In this document: piece by piece, positions 62,133 through 64,000 of the stretch
How the letters are laid out: each line of letters begins with the position of its first letter
Numbering within the stretch: position 1 is the stretch's first letter
DNA from: DATEPR01 sp036273855
GTDB lineage: Bacteria; Actinomycetota; Actinomycetes; Mycobacteriales; Pseudonocardiaceae
NCBI GenBank assembly: GCA_036273855.1
Contig: DASUGU010000150.1
Span: forward strand, 1 to 64,000
DNA length: 64,000 nt
Reading direction: 5' to 3'
Position numbers and translations under genes: made by a program
Notes under the pieces: model-generated
Told to the model about the DNA's origin: nothing
Databases searched by the model: none
The model's input: the letters and a program-made list of their open reading frames with translations, nothing else

Positions 62133-62612
62133 CTTCCTCGACAGGTCAAGGCCGGACGCGGTGCGGCGGATCAGGAAGACCAGCAGCAGCACGAACGAGG
62201 CGGTGAACAGCACGAATCCGACCGTATGGCCCCATTCCCAGCGATCGCGCAACCCGGCCCAGTCGGGCGGCACCGAGCCACCGCCGGCCACCGGAAGCCG
62301 CAGGTTGACCGGATAGACCACGGCCAGGAAGCTGGCCAAGCCGACGACCTGCAGGCCGGCCGCCACGCCGAGCACGCCCCGCGCGCCGGGATCGTGACGC
62401 ATCAGCACGGCCAACACGACGGTGGCGACGACGGCCAGCACGTACAGCACGCCCCCGAGGTCGCCGAACCACACGTACAGCGATTCCTGCAGCCGCACGT
62501 ACAGCGGTCCGGAGTAGTGCTGCTTCTGGGGCCACTCCAGCACGTGCGCGAACTCCAACCCCATCGTCAACGCCGTCAGCAGCACCGCCGTGAACAGCAC
62601 ACCCCGTCGCAT
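62118..62612 (-). CDS. DUF1772/anthrone-oxygenase-like four-helix membrane protein
   Basis: 164 residues from ATG 62612 (GGGAGGG site), four hydrophobic segments beginning LFTAVLLTALTMGLEFAHVL, then GDLGGVLYVLAVVATVVLAV and TVGFVLFTASFVLLLVFLIR. WEWGHTVGFV is the conserved region. Role unknown. It lies just upstream of the ars fusion gene, and the two probably share a transcript. Its stop is within the 31-bp palindrome. Confidence 0.72.
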   Translation of the reverse strand: MRRGVLFTAVLLTALTMGLEFAHVLEWPQKQHYSGPLYVRLQESLYVWFGDLGGVLYVLAVVATVVLAVLMRHDPGARGVLGVAAGLQVVGLASFLAVVYPVNLRLPVAGGGSVPPDWAGLRDRWEWGHTVGFVLFTASFVLLLVFLIRRTASGLDLSRKLSNH

Positions 62613-62750
62613 CGCCCACGCCCTCCCTGGATGTCGCGCCGACTCTGCCAACCGGCCCGCCGATCGCGCATCGGGGACAACCCCGATGTTGCCCCGACGA
62701 CACTCCACCATCTATCGTTAATCGGCGATGGACGATGGAAGCGGTGAGTG

Positions 62751-63095
62751 ATGCTGGATCGGGGCCGTGCCGAGACCTACGCCGGGTGGTTTCGGGCCTT
62801 GTCCGACGCCACCCGCGTGCAGATCCTGAACCTGCTGGCCGAGCAGGGCGAGCCGATGACCGTCGGCCAGATCGTGGCCCGCGTCCCGGTGGGCCAGTCC
62901 ACGGTGTCCGCCCACCTCAAGGTGCTGGCCGAGGCCCGCTTCGTGTTGGCCGAGCAGCGCGGCACCGCCCGCTGGTATCAGGTCAACCAACGGTGCGTGT
63001 CCTGCTTCCCCTCCGCCGCCGACGTCGTCATGGGCCGCGCACCGGCCGCGTTCGACACCGTCGACCGCGGCCCGACCACCCAGGAGAGCGCATGA
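62751..63095 (+). CDS. Third ArsR-family repressor, upstream of arsM
   Basis: 114 residues from ATG 62751 (a GTG codon just before it is also in frame). ALSDATRVQILNLLAEQGEP, HTH GQSTVSAHLKVLAEARFVLA, and a C-terminal RCVSCFPSAADV with a CxxC instead of the N-terminal CC. This is a different cysteine arrangement from the ArsR at 59.7 kb, so the inducer may differ (e.g. methylated arsenicals). Stop overlaps the arsM start by ATGA. Confidence 0.87.
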   Translation: MLDRGRAETYAGWFRALSDATRVQILNLLAEQGEPMTVGQIVARVPVGQSTVSAHLKVLAEARFVLAEQRGTARWYQVNQRCVSCFPSAADVVMGRAPAAFDTVDRGPTTQESA

Positions 63096-64000
63096 GCGAA
63101 CGTGACCGGGTCCGCGACCGCTACGCCGCACTCGCCGACCGCATCGACGCCGGCGCCACCGACGACCACGCCGGCCCCGAGCACTACACCGACGAACCGG
63201 ACCTCCCGGTCCAGGCCAGCCTGGGCTGCGGGAACCCGGTCGCCGTGGTGGACCTGCACCCTGGCGAGACCGTGCTGGACCTGGGGTCGGGCGCCGGCCT
63301 GGACGTGCTGCTGTCCGCCCGCCGGGTCGGCCCGACCGGACGGGCCATCGGCCTGGACATGACCGACCAGATGCTCGGCCTGGCCCGCCGGCACGCCGTC
63401 GAGGCCGGCGTCGACAACGTCGAGTTCCTACGCGGCCACATCGAGGACATCCCACTGCCCGACGGCAGCGTCGATGTGGTGATCTCCAACTGCGTACTCA
63501 CCCTGTCCGCCGACAAGGCCGCCGTGTTCGCCCAGATCGCCCGAGTGCTCAAACCAGGCGGCCGCATCGGCATCAGCGACGTGCTGGCCGAACCGAGCCT
63601 GACCGACACCGAACGCGCCGCCCGAGCCGACCGGGTCGAATGCCTGGCCGGCTCCCTGACCGCCGACCAGCACGTCGCACACCTGATCACCGCCGGACTG
63701 CGCGAGATCGACATCCGCCGCACCGGCCAGGCCGAGGACAAGCTGTACGCCGCCACCATCCGCGCCACCCGACCGGCCACCACCCGGCCGGCCAGGATCA
63801 CCACGATGACCGCGCAGCACGCGGCCGGCGTGCTGTCGGTCCATCAGTCCGGACTGGACACCGGCAACGCCGGCTTCGAAACCACCGCGCCGGACTGGCC
63901 CACCTGGGACGCCGGCCATACGTCGACACACCGCTTCGTCGCGCTGGACCAACAAGGCCAGGTCGCCGGTTGGATCGCCGCCACCCCGGTGTCCAGCCAC
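63092..64000 (+). CDS. arsM: ArsM arsenite methyltransferase fused to a GNAT domain (3' partial)
   Basis: At least 303 residues, open at the right edge. Residues 1-215 are a SAM methyltransferase: motif I VLDLGSGAGLDVLLSARRVG, and three cysteines at 46 (SLGCGNP), 134 (ISNCVLTL) and 184 (RVECLAGS) matching the As(III)-binding triad of ArsM. From about residue 228 a GNAT domain begins (MTAQHAAGVLSVHQSGLDTG, AGFETTAPDWP), with the N-terminal pattern of phosphinothricin/arsinothricin acetyltransferases (ArsN1-like). The acetyl-CoA loop lies beyond the window. Its start overlaps the upstream arsR stop. Confidence 0.88.
   Translation, partial: MSERDRVRDRYAALADRIDAGATDDHAGPEHYTDEPDLPVQASLGCGNPVAVVDLHPGETVLDLGSGAGLDVLLSARRVGPTGRAIGLDMTDQMLGLARRHAVEAGVDNVEFLRGHIEDIPLPDGSVDVVISNCVLTLSADKAAVFAQIARVLKPGGRIGISDVLAEPSLTDTERAARADRVECLAGSLTADQHVAHLITAGLREIDIRRTGQAEDKLYAATIRATRPATTRPARITTMTAQHAAGVLSVHQSGLDTGNAGFETTAPDWPTWDAGHTSTHRFVALDQQGQVAGWIAATPVSSH

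Overview
The DNA is uniformly GC-rich (about 70%) with the codon bias, GTG starts, leaderless promoters and gene families of a high-GC actinomycete. CmtR, DUF1918, mycothiol-type maleylpyruvate isomerases, Eis-like acetyltransferases and a Pseudonocardiales-like accessory gene content suggest Pseudonocardiaceae (Amycolatopsis/Kibdelosporangium-like). This assignment is inference; no rRNA, tRNA, CRISPR array, integrase or transposase was seen.

Layout. 1-2.8 kb: NuoF/NuoG-like formate-dehydrogenase-type redox subunits; the second stops just after its molybdopterin Fe4S4 motif and lacks the catalytic domain. 2.8-12.2 kb: a molybdenum hydroxylase district with a form II CoxL-S-M operon, a Mo-responsive HTH-TOBE regulator, an isoquinoline-oxidoreductase-like IorAB pair and a PucR-type regulator. 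12.3-13.4 kb: cmtR with a CDF metal exporter. 13.4-22.7 kb: a BNR-repeat protein with a MoaD-like partner, a frameshifted STAND-LuxR regulator, a pseudo-receiver/thioredoxin-reductase-like fusion, an ArsR-SRPBCC pair and a secreted GH18 chitinase. 22.8-37.4 kb: general metabolism (phosphotransferase, DAO-type oxidase, membrane/regulator operon with twin operators, a frameshifted PemK toxin, DUF885 peptidase, Tat-exported metallo-hydrolase, tartrate dehydrogenase, DinB-like proteins, OsmC, Baeyer-Villiger-type monooxygenase).

37.4-42.9 kb is the most unusual stretch: two decayed genes, then a phosphotransferase with altered catalytic residues followed 47 bp later by a 1252-residue SEFIR-STAND NTPase, an NLR-like architecture typical of bacterial antiphage proteins. 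It is closed by a perfect 32-bp terminator stem.

42.9-57.6 kb: DUF2089/SHOCT and DUF4097/GbsR surface-stress loci, an SDR, an Eis-like acetyltransferase, two broken phosphotransferases, an MBL/HD-GYP-LuxR/DsrE group, and an SDR-binding protein-hydrolase operon with no ABC permease or ATPase.

57.8-64 kb: an arsenic-resistance island. It holds MFS, ArsI, ArsR, aquaporin, ArsC, an ArsR-phosphatase fusion, a DUF1772-like membrane protein, a third ArsR, and an ArsM methyltransferase fused to a GNAT domain that runs off the window end. Two of its promoters carry 30-31 bp near-perfect palindromes. Inferred logic: arsenate is reduced by ArsC, arsenite leaves through the aquaporin or is methylated by ArsM, and organoarsenicals are handled by ArsI and the GNAT module.

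A recurring theme is gene decay: at least seven loci carry frameshifts, stops or deletions.
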